12,987 bases of DNA from CAYMTN01 sp964393335 (lineage in GTDB: Bacteria; Chloroflexota; Anaerolineae; Aggregatilineales; Aggregatilineaceae): NCBI GenBank assembly GCA_964393335.1, contig CAYMTN010000156.1, forward strand, positions 1 to 12,987. Reading direction: 5' to 3'. Shown here in pieces: positions 12,922-12,987 of the stretch. The notes beneath the pieces are model-generated. The model was not told the origin of the DNA and did no database searches. It saw nothing but the letters and a program-made list of their open reading frames with translations. A program made the translations under genes and the position numbers. Position 1 is the stretch's first letter, and each line of letters opens with the position of its first letter.

Positions 12922-12987
12922 ATGAGGCATGAAAAAGCACTCTTGAGTAGACGACAAAATCTATTCGAGTACCTTCTCATGATACAG
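12922..12987 (+). CDS. Possible start of a rightward gene cut by the window edge
   Basis: From ATG 12922 the frame is open for 22 codons to the edge, beginning MRHEKALLSRR and then QNLFEYLLMIQ, which could be an amphipathic helix. The region is less GC-rich than the genes to the left. A GGTGAAG stretch about 10-15 bases upstream could serve as a weak ribosome binding site. With so few residues no family can be named, and a chance open frame is possible. Confidence 0.3.
   Translation, partial: MRHEKALLSRRQNLFEYLLMIQ

Noticed and set aside
12751..12957. Small reverse-strand frame of 68 codons upstream of the secreted SH3-like gene
   Set aside because: It overlaps the promoter, operator and start of that gene in another frame and has no convincing ribosome binding site.
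12961..12987. Eight-codon tail with a TAG stop at the right edge on the reverse strand
   Set aside because: It is too short to support a leftward gene entering the window, and any edge would often show this by chance.

Overview
The window is a GC-rich bacterial chromosome segment that looks like Chloroflexota, probably an Anaerolineae-type lineage. This is an inference from several things together: high GC with long GC-biased ORFs, a lipoprotein with a Pro/Thr-rich stalk, an Anaerolineae-style secreted protein with an SH3-like tail, and short palindromic intergenic repeats of a kind common in that phylum. There is no rRNA, tRNA, CRISPR array, transposase or phage gene.

Layout. (1) 2-313 (-): 5' part of a PAS-domain sensor gene that runs off the left edge. 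Its -10 box lies six bases before the ATG, so it may be leaderless. (2) 446-4985 (+): a tight operon behind a good promoter. It encodes a glyoxalase-II-like metallo-beta-lactamase-fold hydrolase, a small SAM methyltransferase, an internally deleted trans-aconitate-methyltransferase relic, a second SAM methyltransferase, a 504-residue fusion of an alkaline-phosphatase-superfamily (iPGM-like) domain with a YqeK-type HD Ap4A hydrolase domain, and a GNAT acyltransferase. Several joints are 4-base overlaps. (3) 5048-5407 (-): a small SpoIIAA/STAS-like protein with a near-consensus promoter and five TTAACC/GGTTAA motifs around it. (4) 5408-5905: a 498-bp non-coding stretch with those motifs and two palindromic interspersed repeats. 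(5) 5906-6496 (+): an AMMECR1-domain protein. (6) 6631-7389 (+): a lipoprotein with its own promoter, closed by a perfect 19-bp hairpin. (7) 9256-7542 (-): a two-gene operon of a secreted beta-propeller protein followed by a cytoplasmic protein ending in a ribosomal L7/L12 C-terminal domain. (8) 9440-11944 (+): a large cytoplasmic glycoside-hydrolase-like protein whose (alpha/alpha)6 barrel is interrupted by a beta-rich insert. (9) 12766-12032 (-): a secreted SH3-like protein with a CRP/FNR-type palindrome about 40 bases upstream of its likely start of transcription. (10) 12922-12987 (+): possible start of another gene cut by the right edge.

The most unusual items are the AlkP-YqeK fusion and its neighbourhood of methyltransferases and an acyltransferase (suggesting a metabolite or nucleotide repair/turnover role, inference only), the clean in-frame deletion in the Tam-like gene, the L7/L12-tailed protein outside any ribosomal context, the split glycosidase, and three regulatory layouts: leaderless PAS, TTAACC cluster, and class-II-like CRP/FNR site. 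I see no convincing complete new defence or mobile system.
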